NCBI GenBank assembly: GCA_000151295.1 | Contig: GG745388.1 | Span: 120,021-181,913, forward strand | Direction of reading: 5' to 3' | From: Allomyces macrogynus ATCC 38327 | Lineage: Eukaryota > Blastocladiomycota > Blastocladiomycetes > Blastocladiales > Blastocladiaceae | Length of the DNA: 61,893 nucleotides | Shown here: piece after piece, positions 9,847 to 19,175 of the stretch | How the letters are laid out: every line of letters begins with the position of its first letter | Numbering within the stretch: the first letter of the stretch is position 1 | Made by a program: the position numbers and the translations under genes | Notes under the pieces: model-generated | What the model was told of the DNA's origin: nothing | Databases searched by the model: none | The model's input: only the letters and a program-made list of their open reading frames with translations

Positions 9847-12800
9847 ATGGCGGACCACGACAGGTCAATCTCGCCGCGATTACCGGCGACGCCAGCGCCG
9901 GCTGGCACGGAGGCCGCGAGCACGGCCAGTGCATCGCGTGTCATCACTCCCAGCGCAGGATCCGTGCAGGCCCTGCTCGCGCTTTGCAATCCGCCGTCAA
10001 TGAGCCCGTTCACGGCGCTGGTGCCGCTCACCGAGAACCCGGGCAGTATTCATCGCGTGCCGTCGGCCGCGCACGTCGTGCTCAACGACCTGTTTGGCCC
10101 ACCGCCGACGTCCAGCTCGAGTACGCTGCCGTCGACGATCACGGAACCCGACCTGACCATGGCCTCTGGCGCGTCGGCGACCCAAACCACCAGAACTGGC
10201 GCTGTGACGCCCAGCGTTTCGAGCGCCGCCATGGGCACGAGCACAGCGAATTCGGCCATCGCGTCGACCATGTCCGTATCCGGGCCAGGTACCCCGACGC
10301 CACCAGGCCCTGCCCTCATCTTTGATTGCCTACAAAGAGCAATACCGCGCCCTTCGGCCCTCACCAATATTGCGCCCACCGGTGCGACACGCTCGGGCCC
10401 CTTGTCGCCGCGCATCGCTCCCCTGTCGCCGACATTCAAGCACAACGACGAGCTCATTCAAGCCGCGATTGCCGCGCGCTTGCCCGTCGGCAACATGACC
10501 AACGCCGAGTATCGCGTGTTTGGTCGGCATTTCGGCATGCCCGACGCGTTGCCGACCTACCTCGACGTGCGCAACCGCATCCTGCAGGCATTCTTCCAGT
10601 CGCCAACGCGATCCGTATCGCTCGACGACGCGCTGCGCACCGCGCGCACGCCGCGCACCGACCTGGCCACGGCCGTCTACCAGTTCCTCGTGCGCCACGG
10701 CGCTATCAATTTCGGGTTAGTTCGGCCATTGCCGCCCACACCTGCTGCGGCAAACGCACCGACCGTGTCGGCGCGGCAGCGCACTTTCGTCGTGATCGGC
10801 GCGGGCATGGCCGGGCTCGCGTGCGCGCGGCAGTTGCAGCACGTGTTTTCCGCCGCGTCGGCCCTACCGCCCAAGGTGATTGTTCTCGAGGCGCGCAATC
10901 GCGTCGGCGGACGCATGTACACGCACCCGCTCTACACCAAGACGCGATCGGAGTCGCACGGCACGGTGCACGCGACGGGCGTGGATCTCGGCGCCAAGAT
11001 TGTGACCGGGTGGGAGGGCGGGAACCCCGTCAAAACGATCGTCAGGCACCAGTTAAACCTGATGGCGCACGACGTGACGCGTGCGACGCGGTTGTATGAC
11101 GCGAATGGGGTGCCGGTGCCGGACGAGCGCGACGTGCTGTGCGAGGCCGTGTTCAATGAGATTCTCGAGGAGACGGTACGCATGCGCGTGAACGCCGAGG
11201 AAAATGGAAGGGCCGACGTCGAAATGGGCGAGGCCGGCGACGAGGGGGACGACGATGACGCCGAAAGCGAGGACGAGTTTGTGCCGACGACGCACTTGTC
11301 CAAGACCATGGCCTCCCAGTCGTCATCGTCGTTCCAGCGCCGCTCCACTCGGCGGGCCGCGCGGGCCGCGGGTGGACAAGGTCGCGGAGCCGCTGCGGCG
11401 TCGCCGCCACGATCGCTCGGCGAGGCCCTCGAGCGCGCGCTCGAGCAGCACCCGCGGCACCAGGACCTGACCGACGCGGACCTGCGGCTGATTCACTGGC
11501 ACATTGCCAACCTCGAGTTTGCGAATGCGACGACGATCGACCAGCTCTCGCTCGAGCACTGGGATCAGGACGACGAGCACGAATTTTTCGGCCCACACAG
11601 CATGGTGGTGGGTGGGTACGGCCAGGTGCCATACGCGCTCGCGTTTGGCGCGCCATCGTCGTCGCCGTCGTCGTCCGGCCACGGCGAGTCGCTCGTAAAG
11701 GATAAGCTCGACATTCGGCTCAACGCGCCCGTCGCCATGGTCGAGTGGAAGCGCACGCCGCGCGACAATTTGCGCAACGGGTCGGCCGTCGGGCCCAATG
11801 TGATTGTGCGGTGCCGCGACGGGACCGAGTTTGATGCCGACGCGGCCATTATTGCCGTGCCGCTCGGCGTGCTCAAGGCCAATGCCATCAAGTTTGAGCC
11901 CGAGTTGCCCAAGACCAAGACCGAGGCGATTGCGCGGCTCGGATTCGGCGTGCTCAACAAGGTCGTGCTCGTTTTCCAAGAGCCGTTCTGGGACCTGGGC
12001 GCCGACTCCTTTGGGTTTCTCAACCCCATGGACCCGGCGACGCGGTCATACGTGCCGACGCGCGGCCAGTCGTACCTGTTTTGGAACATGACGCCCGTCG
12101 TGAAGCTGCCGGTGCTCGTGGGCATGATTGCGGGCGACGCGGCGGTGCGGCTCGAGGCCGAGCCCGATCAAGTGATTGTGCAGGACGCGATCAAGATTTT
12201 GGAGCGCATGCACGGTGCGCCGATCCCGGCGCTGCTCGAGACGATCGTGACGCGGTGGTCCTATGACGAGTTTAGCCGCGGCAGCTACTCGTATGTCGCG
12301 CGCACGGCGTCGGGCGACGACTATGACCGGCTCGCTGCCCCCGTTGGGAACACGCTCTACTTTGGCGGCGAGCACACGTGCCGAGAGTACCCGGCGACTG
12401 TGCACGGCGCGTACCTGAGCGGCGTGCACGCAGCCGCGCAGATTGGCAACGTGTTTCTCGGTAACGTCAAGTTTGTGGAGGACCCAGAGTGCAAGAAGCA
12501 GGCCGAGCAGGTCGCGTCGGCGGCACGGGCGACGCCATCCGTTGTGAACGCGAAGCCATCTGCTACGATCGCAGAGCCGTCTGCGACAAGCGCGGAGGCA
12601 AACGAGGCAAACGAGGCGAGCACCGCCGCATCATCGTTGCCAAATGTGGCCGCATCTTCTACCAGCGCGGTCCCATCCGTGACAAGGGTGCTTGTATCTG
12701 CTGCTAGTGCGGTTCCATCTCTTCCGAGCTCGGCACCGTTCATTCCATATGCGGCCCCTTCTGGGCCGAGCGCAATTCCTGCCGCGCCGAGGGCGGTGCC

Positions 12801-14094
12801 ACCCGCTCCGGCTGCGGCGTCATTTTCTTCGAGCGTCGGGCCATCTCCCCCGAGCGCGGTGCTTCCTACTGCAAGTGTGCCGTCGTTTACGACGGGCGCA
12901 ACATCATCTGCTACGGGCGTGGCCTCATCCGCGGTGAGGCCGGCGTCGTTTGCTGCCGCGGTTCCACGGCTCCCGAATGCGGCGCCAGCGCCCGAGCCAG
13001 CGCAGCCGCCGCCCTTGACTGTCGCCGAACCCGCAACCTCGTCGACGCCAGCGATTCCAGCGGGATCCGGGACAAGGTTCATTGGCGGCATCAGCGAGGC
13101 CACGTTTCACGCATTGGACATTTCAAGATCTGTGACCCCCGTCGAGCCGGATCGGGCGGCAAGCAGCATGTCGCTCGACCTCGACGTGGATATCCACGAC
13201 ACGGGCCGGCAACCGAACGGTCGCAAGAGGAAGCGCAGCAAGCGAGTCGAGCGCGTCATTTCGGCCAAAGTGTGGGCGCTGAAGCCGGTGCCGGCCAACG
13301 AGTGGGCTGTGCAAGACCCGGTGCCGCCGATTCCCTGCACGGTCTCGTCGTGCGAGCACGTCTCGGCCACGCCGTCGGCCTTCCACCAGCATCTCATTTC
13401 GCACCTGCCCACGGACCAGCGCGGTCATTATGTGGTTCCGGACGCACAGGGCGCTTACCCGGGGCTGCCCATGGACCTGATGCCCGCGCAACCGCCCGAC
13501 TGGAACCGCAGCCCGTTCTTGGAGTACAAGGTCATGTATTGGGTGCCGTACAAGGCCAACCACCCCGGTCTCGAACACTACCAGCTGCAGTCAGGGATCG
13601 CGACGCAGTGGGCCGAGCTCCCGACGCACATCAAGGAGTCTTTTACGGCCGTGGTCGACCGCATCCGCAACGAGGTCAAGCGATTGGCCAGCGTGTTTCT
13701 GCTCCAGTGCAGAGCGCTCGGTGTCTCGGATTATGCCACGACGCGCACGGTTGAGGTCCACGCCGACTGGTCCGCGGTCACGGAGCTGCTGAACCCAGAC
13801 GGGACCCCGCGGATTCGCGAGCATGCGGACGAACCGGCGGCGTCGGCACCGCCAGTCGCACCGCCGGTCTCGCACGGTTCCGACCCGGTCGAGACGCGCG
13901 TTGCTCCTAGCCCGGTCGATTCGCGCGCTTCTCCTAGACAGGCGTTGGTACACGCTTCATCTGGCCTGGTCAAGACGGACGTTGCAGCTGGCTTGGCTGA
14001 TACGCACGCTGCACCTGAACCGGTCGAGACGCTCGCTGCAGCTAGCCCAACCGAGACGCGCGCTGGACCTCGCCCGGGCCAAGATGCACGTTGA
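9847..14094 (+). CDS. LSD1-type histone demethylase (SWIRM + amine oxidase + first C2H2-HMG module)
   Basis: Predicted nuclear FAD-dependent lysine demethylase. A disordered N-terminus leads to a SWIRM domain (residues about 200-292, including NAEYRVFGRHFGMP). The oxidase core follows: the FAD Rossmann motif VVIGAGMAGLA (about 315), EARNRVGGRMYTHPL, and the LSD1 signatures HWHIANLEFANAT and LEHWDQDDEHEF. Then come VPLGVLKANAIKFEP, GFGVLNKVVLVF with the active-site lysine at about K705 (nt 11959), and GEHTCREYPATVHGA. The coiled-coil tower that binds CoREST is absent; an acidic/Ser/Arg-rich insert sits in its place, as in fungal LSD proteins. Residues about 870-1080 are Ala/Pro/Ser-rich. A basic NLS (GRKRKRSKR) precedes a C2H2 finger starting at C1164 and an HMG-like box. 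The frame closes at 14094, but the protein probably continues into the next feature. Confidence 0.85.
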   Translation: MADHDRSISPRLPATPAPAGTEAASTASASRVITPSAGSVQALLALCNPPSMSPFTALVPLTENPGSIHRVPSAAHVVLNDLFGPPPTSSSSTLPSTITEPDLTMASGASATQTTRTGAVTPSVSSAAMGTSTANSAIASTMSVSGPGTPTPPGPALIFDCLQRAIPRPSALTNIAPTGATRSGPLSPRIAPLSPTFKHNDELIQAAIAARLPVGNMTNAEYRVFGRHFGMPDALPTYLDVRNRILQAFFQSPTRSVSLDDALRTARTPRTDLATAVYQFLVRHGAINFGLVRPLPPTPAAANAPTVSARQRTFVVIGAGMAGLACARQLQHVFSAASALPPKVIVLEARNRVGGRMYTHPLYTKTRSESHGTVHATGVDLGAKIVTGWEGGNPVKTIVRHQLNLMAHDVTRATRLYDANGVPVPDERDVLCEAVFNEILEETVRMRVNAEENGRADVEMGEAGDEGDDDDAESEDEFVPTTHLSKTMASQSSSSFQRRSTRRAARAAGGQGRGAAAASPPRSLGEALERALEQHPRHQDLTDADLRLIHWHIANLEFANATTIDQLSLEHWDQDDEHEFFGPHSMVVGGYGQVPYALAFGAPSSSPSSSGHGESLVKDKLDIRLNAPVAMVEWKRTPRDNLRNGSAVGPNVIVRCRDGTEFDADAAIIAVPLGVLKANAIKFEPELPKTKTEAIARLGFGVLNKVVLVFQEPFWDLGADSFGFLNPMDPATRSYVPTRGQSYLFWNMTPVVKLPVLVGMIAGDAAVRLEAEPDQVIVQDAIKILERMHGAPIPALLETIVTRWSYDEFSRGSYSYVARTASGDDYDRLAAPVGNTLYFGGEHTCREYPATVHGAYLSGVHAAAQIGNVFLGNVKFVEDPECKKQAEQVASAARATPSVVNAKPSATIAEPSATSAEANEANEASTAASSLPNVAASSTSAVPSVTRVLVSAASAVPSLPSSAPFIPYAAPSGPSAIPAAPRAVPPAPAAASFSSSVGPSPPSAVLPTASVPSFTTGATSSATGVASSAVRPASFAAAVPRLPNAAPAPEPAQPPPLTVAEPATSSTPAIPAGSGTRFIGGISEATFHALDISRSVTPVEPDRAASSMSLDLDVDIHDTGRQPNGRKRKRSKRVERVISAKVWALKPVPANEWAVQDPVPPIPCTVSSCEHVSATPSAFHQHLISHLPTDQRGHYVVPDAQGAYPGLPMDLMPAQPPDWNRSPFLEYKVMYWVPYKANHPGLEHYQLQSGIATQWAELPTHIKESFTAVVDRIRNEVKRLASVFLLQCRALGVSDYATTRTVEVHADWSAVTELLNPDGTPRIREHADEPAASAPPVAPPVSHGSDPVETRVAPSPVDSRASPRQALVHASSGLVKTDVAAGLADTHAAPEPVETLAAASPTETRAGPRPGQDAR

Positions 14095-14110
14095 AACTGA
14101 CCTCGATGAG
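13861..14110 (+). repeat. Degenerate 9-11-residue tandem repeat (P-V-E-T-x-A type)
   Basis: Just after the first C2H2-HMG module the protein reads as successive variants of one short unit: PVETRVAPS, PVDSRASPR, LVKTDVAAG, LADTHAAPE, PVETLAAAS, PTETRAGPR and, one frame over, HVETDLDEAS. The last unit being in another frame suggests a one-base length difference inside this repeat tract, either a real repeat-slippage event or an assembly slip. It is the first of the frame breaks that separate the two long open frames of the LSD1-like locus. Confidence 0.55.
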
Positions 14111-14119
14111 GCCAGTGGG

Positions 14120-16823
14120 CGGACTTTGTCTTGCCCGACGGAAATGGCCCGCTCTCCCCCGGCCCAGACTCGGTCGAGGGTGAGTCACCACGCGTGCCGA
14201 CGGGGGCGAAAGAAGGCGCGTAACTCGTCGGGCACAGGCACGGGCACGCCCAAACGGAGCAAAGTATTCGGTCGGACGCGATTCCGCCCGAGCTTGTGGG
14301 CGCCTTCAAGCCCGCCGGCCGACGAATGGCATGCCGCGGCCGCCAGGGATCCCCTGCACCGTCGCATCATGCACGGACGTCGCGCCGACGCCGCCCGAGT
14401 TCCACCGGCACTTGGTGTCGCACTTGCCGGCCGACCGGCAGCAGCAATACTTGACACCCGACGACCAAGGCGTGTTTCGCGGCCTACCGACCGACCTGAT
14501 GCCGGCGCCGCCGCGACCGGTCCTGCGCAACACGTTTGTGCGCTACATGACGCACCATTGGCCGGGCCTCGCGGCCAAGTACCCGGACATGCAAAATGTC
14601 GAAATTCGATCGCGACTCGCACATCAGTGGGCGGAGCTGGATGAGGGCATCAAGGCGCGGTACGCGGCCATTTGCGACGATATTCGCAAGCGATTCAAGC
14701 GCGTGGCCGCTTTGTTCTCGCTCCAGTGCGAGGCGCTCGGTGTCCCGCATTTCACGACGCCGCGCCAGATCGAGGTGCCAACGGATTGGTCGTCGGTCGA
14801 CAGGATGACGACGCCCGACGGCGCGTTACGCACCGCGGTGGACGAGGGAGAGGAGGTGATGACGGAGCCGCAATCGGACGCGTCGCCCGCTGACTCGTCG
14901 TGCGCCGATGCACCGGCCGCAAATCCGCCGCGCTCCAACCCGCCGCCGCCGCCGCCGCCGCCGCCCGTAGCAGAACTGGTCGCCGAGGATGTGGGCACGC
15001 CAATGGATATCGACGCCATCGGCGACGAGTCTGCTCGCGACGCGGCGCAATCGATTCTCAAGAGGCAATGGTCCTTTGGTGTGCCGGAGTCCAAGCGTCG
15101 GAAAAAGGACGTTGACGCGCCGCCGACCGTGACGTGGACATTGAAGCCGCTCACTGCCGACGAGTGGCAAAAATCCGGCCGGCCACGCATTCCGTGCACG
15201 GTCGTGCAGTGCGATCACCTATCCCCGACGCCGCTCGAGTTTTTCCAGCACTTGGTCGCGCACTTACCGGCCGACGAGCATGAACGGTACGCGATGGCCG
15301 ACCCGGACGGCACCTACCCTTGCCTCCCGCTGGATGTGATGCCGGCACCGCCGCGCACGCGCCACCACGGCACGCCCTCGCTCTACAAGGCGTTGCATTG
15401 GGCGGGCGTCAAGGCCAAGCAGCCAAACGCGACCCGCACGCAACTCGGCGAGCTGCTGACGCAGCAATGGCACAAGCTTGACCCGCACCTCCAGGCCGAG
15501 TACACGGCCGTCGACGCGCAGATTCGCATGCAGCGCAGCCGCTTGAATGCCGTGTTCATGCTCCAGTGCGAGGCGCTCGGTGTTCCAGATTATACGACGA
15601 CGCGCCAGGCCGAAGTACCCGTTGATTGGTCGGCGATCGCGGCACGCATGAATCCGGACGGGACGCCACGCTCGGGGAACCTGGGCGAGACCGTGGCAGC
15701 GGTATTGCCACCACCTCCACCTCCACCTCCACCATCGCAGCCGAAGCCAGTCAAACGGTGGCCCAAAAAGTCGGTCCCCGCCGCTCCTTTGTCCGAGACG
15801 CCGTCTTCAGCTGCCCCGGTTCTGGTATCGCCACAACCCGTCGTGCTTCCCCCGTCCAAACCCAAGAACCAGAACAGTGCTTGCAGTTCCGGTGCAGCTG
15901 CACCGTCCGACGTCGTGGCCCCGTCTGCTTGGTCCGCGGCTCCGTCTGCTTGGTCCGCGGCTCCGTCTGCTCAATCCGCGGTCCCATCCTCTGGTGCCAC
16001 GAACCTGCCGCTCTCCACCTCGCGTCCAGTTTCGTCTTCGGCGACGCTGGCCACGGCCTCGTCCATGGCGCCGACCGTGGCCTCCTCCACGTCGACGCCG
16101 TCCACGGCCCTGTCCAGAGCGACGCCGACCACGAGCCCAGAACTGCCCAGCTTGTATCCTTCGACGTGGAGCCCGTCGGTTGCTGCGGCCATGGCGGTGC
16201 TGAACGGCCCACCAGCGCCGTTTATCCGACCGCAAGTCATCCCCTCGCCGAGCTTCAGAATGCTCGTCAACAACCGAGTCGCGCAGGCCCTGTCGCCCGC
16301 ACCTCCTGTCATGCACGCAGCGGCGGGACCTGGCGCTCACCCAAGCCGATCAGCTAGCGCTAGCTCTGGGCCCGCGCCACCCACGACAACCGCGTTGCCC
16401 GGCGTCGCACCTCCGCTCTCCTTGTCGCCCTCCGTTTTGCCGACGACGTTTGCCGCCTACCAGCAAGCACGGCAGATTGGCGACCAGATCACTCCGAACG
16501 AGAACCAGTCGGCGCTGCAGTCGTATTTTAACCTGATGAACAAGGACTCAGAATTCAAGGAGTTTCGCGAGCAGCAGGCGCAGGCGCGCGCGCAACGAGA
16601 GGCAGGCATTGTGCGGGTGCATCATGATATGCGAATTCGGCAAGCCAGGGAGTCGGCAGCGCTCGCTGACGGCCCTCAAGCCACTGTCGCCGTGTCGCCA
16701 CTGTTACCCGAGACCCGCAACAGTACGCAGGGCGCAGCGGACACGTCGTCGGGACCTGCGGCGACGGCATTGCCGGATGCGCCGGCACGGAGTGGTATGC
16801 TGCCGGAAGAACAGCAAGGTTGA
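14120..16823 (+). CDS. 3' part of the LSD1-like gene: C2H2-HMG modules 2 and 3
   Basis: Probable continuation of the demethylase gene. A likely 60-nt intron (GTGAGT near 14177, GTAAC branch, CACAG near 14236) joins a frame ending GPLSPGPDSVEG to TGTPKRSKVFG and WAPSSPPADEW. One extra C after that Trp codon (near 14330) shifts into the long frame 14331-16823. Module 2 begins PPGIPCTVASC (finger C-x4-C-x12-H-x3-H) and runs into an HMG-like box (FVRYMTHHWPGLAAKYPDMQ, IRSRLAHQWAELDEGIKARY). Module 3 starts near 15130 with SKRRKKD, ADEW, RIPCTVVQC and HLVAHLPADEHERY, then a second box (LLTQQWHKLDPHLQAEYTAV). The tail is Pro/Ser/Ala-rich and ends in a charged helix (REQQAQARAQREAGIVRVHH). The conserved ADEW just upstream of the ATG at 14331 argues against a separate gene starting there. 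Confidence 0.65.
15923..15985 (+). repeat. Three tandem 21-nt units in coding sequence
   Basis: A unit beginning GTCTGCTTGGTCCGCGGCTCC is present twice identically and a third time with three or four changes. It encodes S-A-W-S-A-A-P repeats in the low-complexity tail of the LSD1-like protein. The near-identity of the first two copies implies recent slippage. Confidence 0.85.
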
Positions 16824-17400
16824 TATTGTGCGATGAGTTGGACGTTGTTGGAGTGTTGTGGTCGGGCGGAGGGTCATATTTTGGCCAATTCATCTAGTTT
16901 GTCGTTTTATTTCTCCATTCATCTTTTGAACGTGTGACTTCGTCAGGCTGGGCGTAAGCCGTTGATGCTCGTAAAGATGTGTGCTCTGTCTGACCCTGCT
17001 ACAGGCCGTGCCAGCTCAAACTTGGGATCCCAGTGCACACGGCTAGATAGGAAACACACGACTGTTGCCTCTGCTGGTCTGGCCGCTTGGCGCTGTTTGA
17101 AAGCCAGATGCTTGGAAAAAAAGTCACAGCCAATATGCAATACAATGGGCGGGCGTCAATTGATGTTCAACAGTATCGCTGGCGAGTTTGGGTCGCTCAT
17201 ATATAGGTCCCTGTTTATCTCAGTTGCTGCATGTTTCATGGCAGCAGGTTACTACGATTGCCAGCCGCATCAAACATGATTATCACGACAATAAGTACGT
17301 GCTGTGTGGAGCACTCTAATTGCGCGGGAGAGTTTTTTCAAGGACGCACGCCTGTCAAGGGTGCTCACAATTTGACATGGTCGTGCTTTCTTGATCAAGC
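16824..17400. other. Transition from CpG-rich genes to the CpG-poor island
   Basis: This begins with the 3' flank of the LSD1-like gene. After about 16930 the CpG density falls and TG/CA dinucleotides rise. No gene was recognised, although several short frames are open. An ATATATAGG stretch at about 17200 stands out against the GC-rich surroundings. Confidence 0.4.
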
Positions 17401-17447
17401 TGAAAGTGTGGCACATTCACAATGCCTGCGTCGTTTGACCCATTTCA

Positions 17448-19097
17448 TCACTTGGAAAGTTCAACATTGATCCCAGGGAACTCCTGCATTTTGGAGCGCA
17501 TGGATTGAGACTGGGCGCAAGATGAGGAGCGCAACCTGAAGTGGTGCACACACTGCTCAGCGACAGGGCAAGCAAACTTGCTGAGGAGCCCTTTGGCCGC
17601 ATTGTTGTTCTTCCTGCTGTGCCAGGCCATGATCAACTGCACTGACGGCGGCGGTACCTCGTCTACCCATGCTGGATCCTCGAGACTTTCCGCATATTTG
17701 ACATCCAAGGAATGAAGGTGATCCGACCCAAACACGGAAAGCAGGGCACCAAGAAGGTTCATGTTGGTGCTGGGCGTGCTCAGCCATTGGCGCGGAGATC
17801 GTGCAAGAGGAGGTCTTGGAGATTTGGGAATGCATTGTGCAGGATCTTAAGAGCGTCAGTAATGCTCACATTGCAAGCTTTGATGCCAAGCGACAGACGC
17901 TGCGTGGGAAGCCACAAAACAAGCGTGCTGAGTGGAAAGAAGAGCACGTGGCAAGCGTTTCCGATAATCGCGCGCTGGAGAGTTGGTGCCAACAGGATCA
18001 ATGCAACCATTTGATGATTCCACCTGGGCACATGGACCTCAAGCAAGTCAGTGACCACAGGCAAAGTGGTGACCAGTTCTTGAAGAATCACATTGGCCAA
18101 ACCAAAATTGTCTTCAAGTAACTGGTCGTCCTCAAGGGAAAGCACCAGTTTTGCAAGAAAGCGCAACATGGCGCAAACCATAGCAACCCATGACCTCCAC
18201 AAGCTCATGTGCCTGAACATGATCAAAGGAGACGACATGGAGTTGCAGCGCAGTGTGTGTGATTTGCATGGCAGTGCTGCCATGACCTTGTCAAAGCCCA
18301 TTGAAAATGGCCCAACAAGTGTCAATGTGTGCAGCACAGGAAGGGATGGTAAGGCCATGGCCAGTGCCTTCAGAGTCGTGTAGAGCCACTCTTCTTTGGC
18401 CACAGTTGCATCCCAGGACATAACAGTGGGCATGGCCAGAAGTGACAAGCACACTACATGCACATGAAGGGACATGACCCAACATTCAAGGACGAGGTTG
18501 CAGAGCGTCACGCTCCACACCATACAGGGCCAAAAATAGGCAGACAGCATCAGCATGGTGTGTGGCACACAATCGTCTCCAACCACTTCCACCTCAATGC
18601 ATTGGTCAGGTACTTGCACATCACTTGTGTCATATCATTGATCCAATACAGACGAATTGTCACACCAGGAATCCACAGCAGCGTCCATTTGTGGTCTACT
18701 ACAACCAATGAGCCATTATCATGCAACAAGTTTCGCCCAGCATCATGTGGAGGCATGATGGAGTACCAGCAAGACTGCAACTTGGATGCACCCAACAGCA
18801 GATGGTCCACCACAGGCAAACAGCCAAGGTTGGCAAAATCAGAATCACACTTGGCAGGAGCCAAAACTAAAGCGCAGGCATTGTGACCAAATGAGCTTGC
18901 ATGCTGGAGCGTCTGGTGCAAAATGTGCCAGGCGTGCTGAATTGCAGCACACATGGCAGGTGCAAAGAACTGTGCACAGCCAGGGTCAAATAAAACAAGT
19001 TGCGCCACACATCCATAGGCGAATCAACATTGCTGGTTGCAATAACATCCATCAGTTGCTTGAGAACGCCATTGGGTAACTGAGTGAGGAGCATCAA
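17448..19097 (-). pseudogene. F-box/LRR-like family copy 1, frameshifted
   Basis: Reads leftward from 19097. An F-box-like start (LTQLPNGVLKQLMDVIATSN, then DVWRNLFYLTLAVHSS) is followed one frame over by FAPAMCAAIQHAWHILHQ, LPVVDHLLLGASKL and KWTLLWIPGVTIRLYW. Another shift leads to a 279-residue stretch starting MQVPDQCIEVEVVGDDC and containing MAALPCKSHTLRC, ILQELVTTLPVVTDLLEVHV, LAPTLQRAIIGNA and AFPNLQDLLLHDL. These are regularly spaced Leu-rich segments typical of degenerate LRRs. The tail continues into frames around 17448-17762. At least three frame changes are needed to read it, so it is a pseudogene or an unannotated multi-exon relic. Each block has a counterpart in copy 3. Confidence 0.6.
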
Positions 19098-19175
19098 CTG
19101 GTCCTACAATGAAGTACAAGTGGCAGTTGTTGGCCCAAAGGCATGGCTGGTCATGGCTCAAATGTCATAGCATGA

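Noticed and set aside
14331..16823. Independent gene with two C2H2-HMG modules starting at ATG 14331
   Set aside because: The A-D-E-W lead conserved in modules 1 and 3 lies just upstream of this ATG in another frame, so the ATG is inside a module rather than a true start. Not fully excluded.
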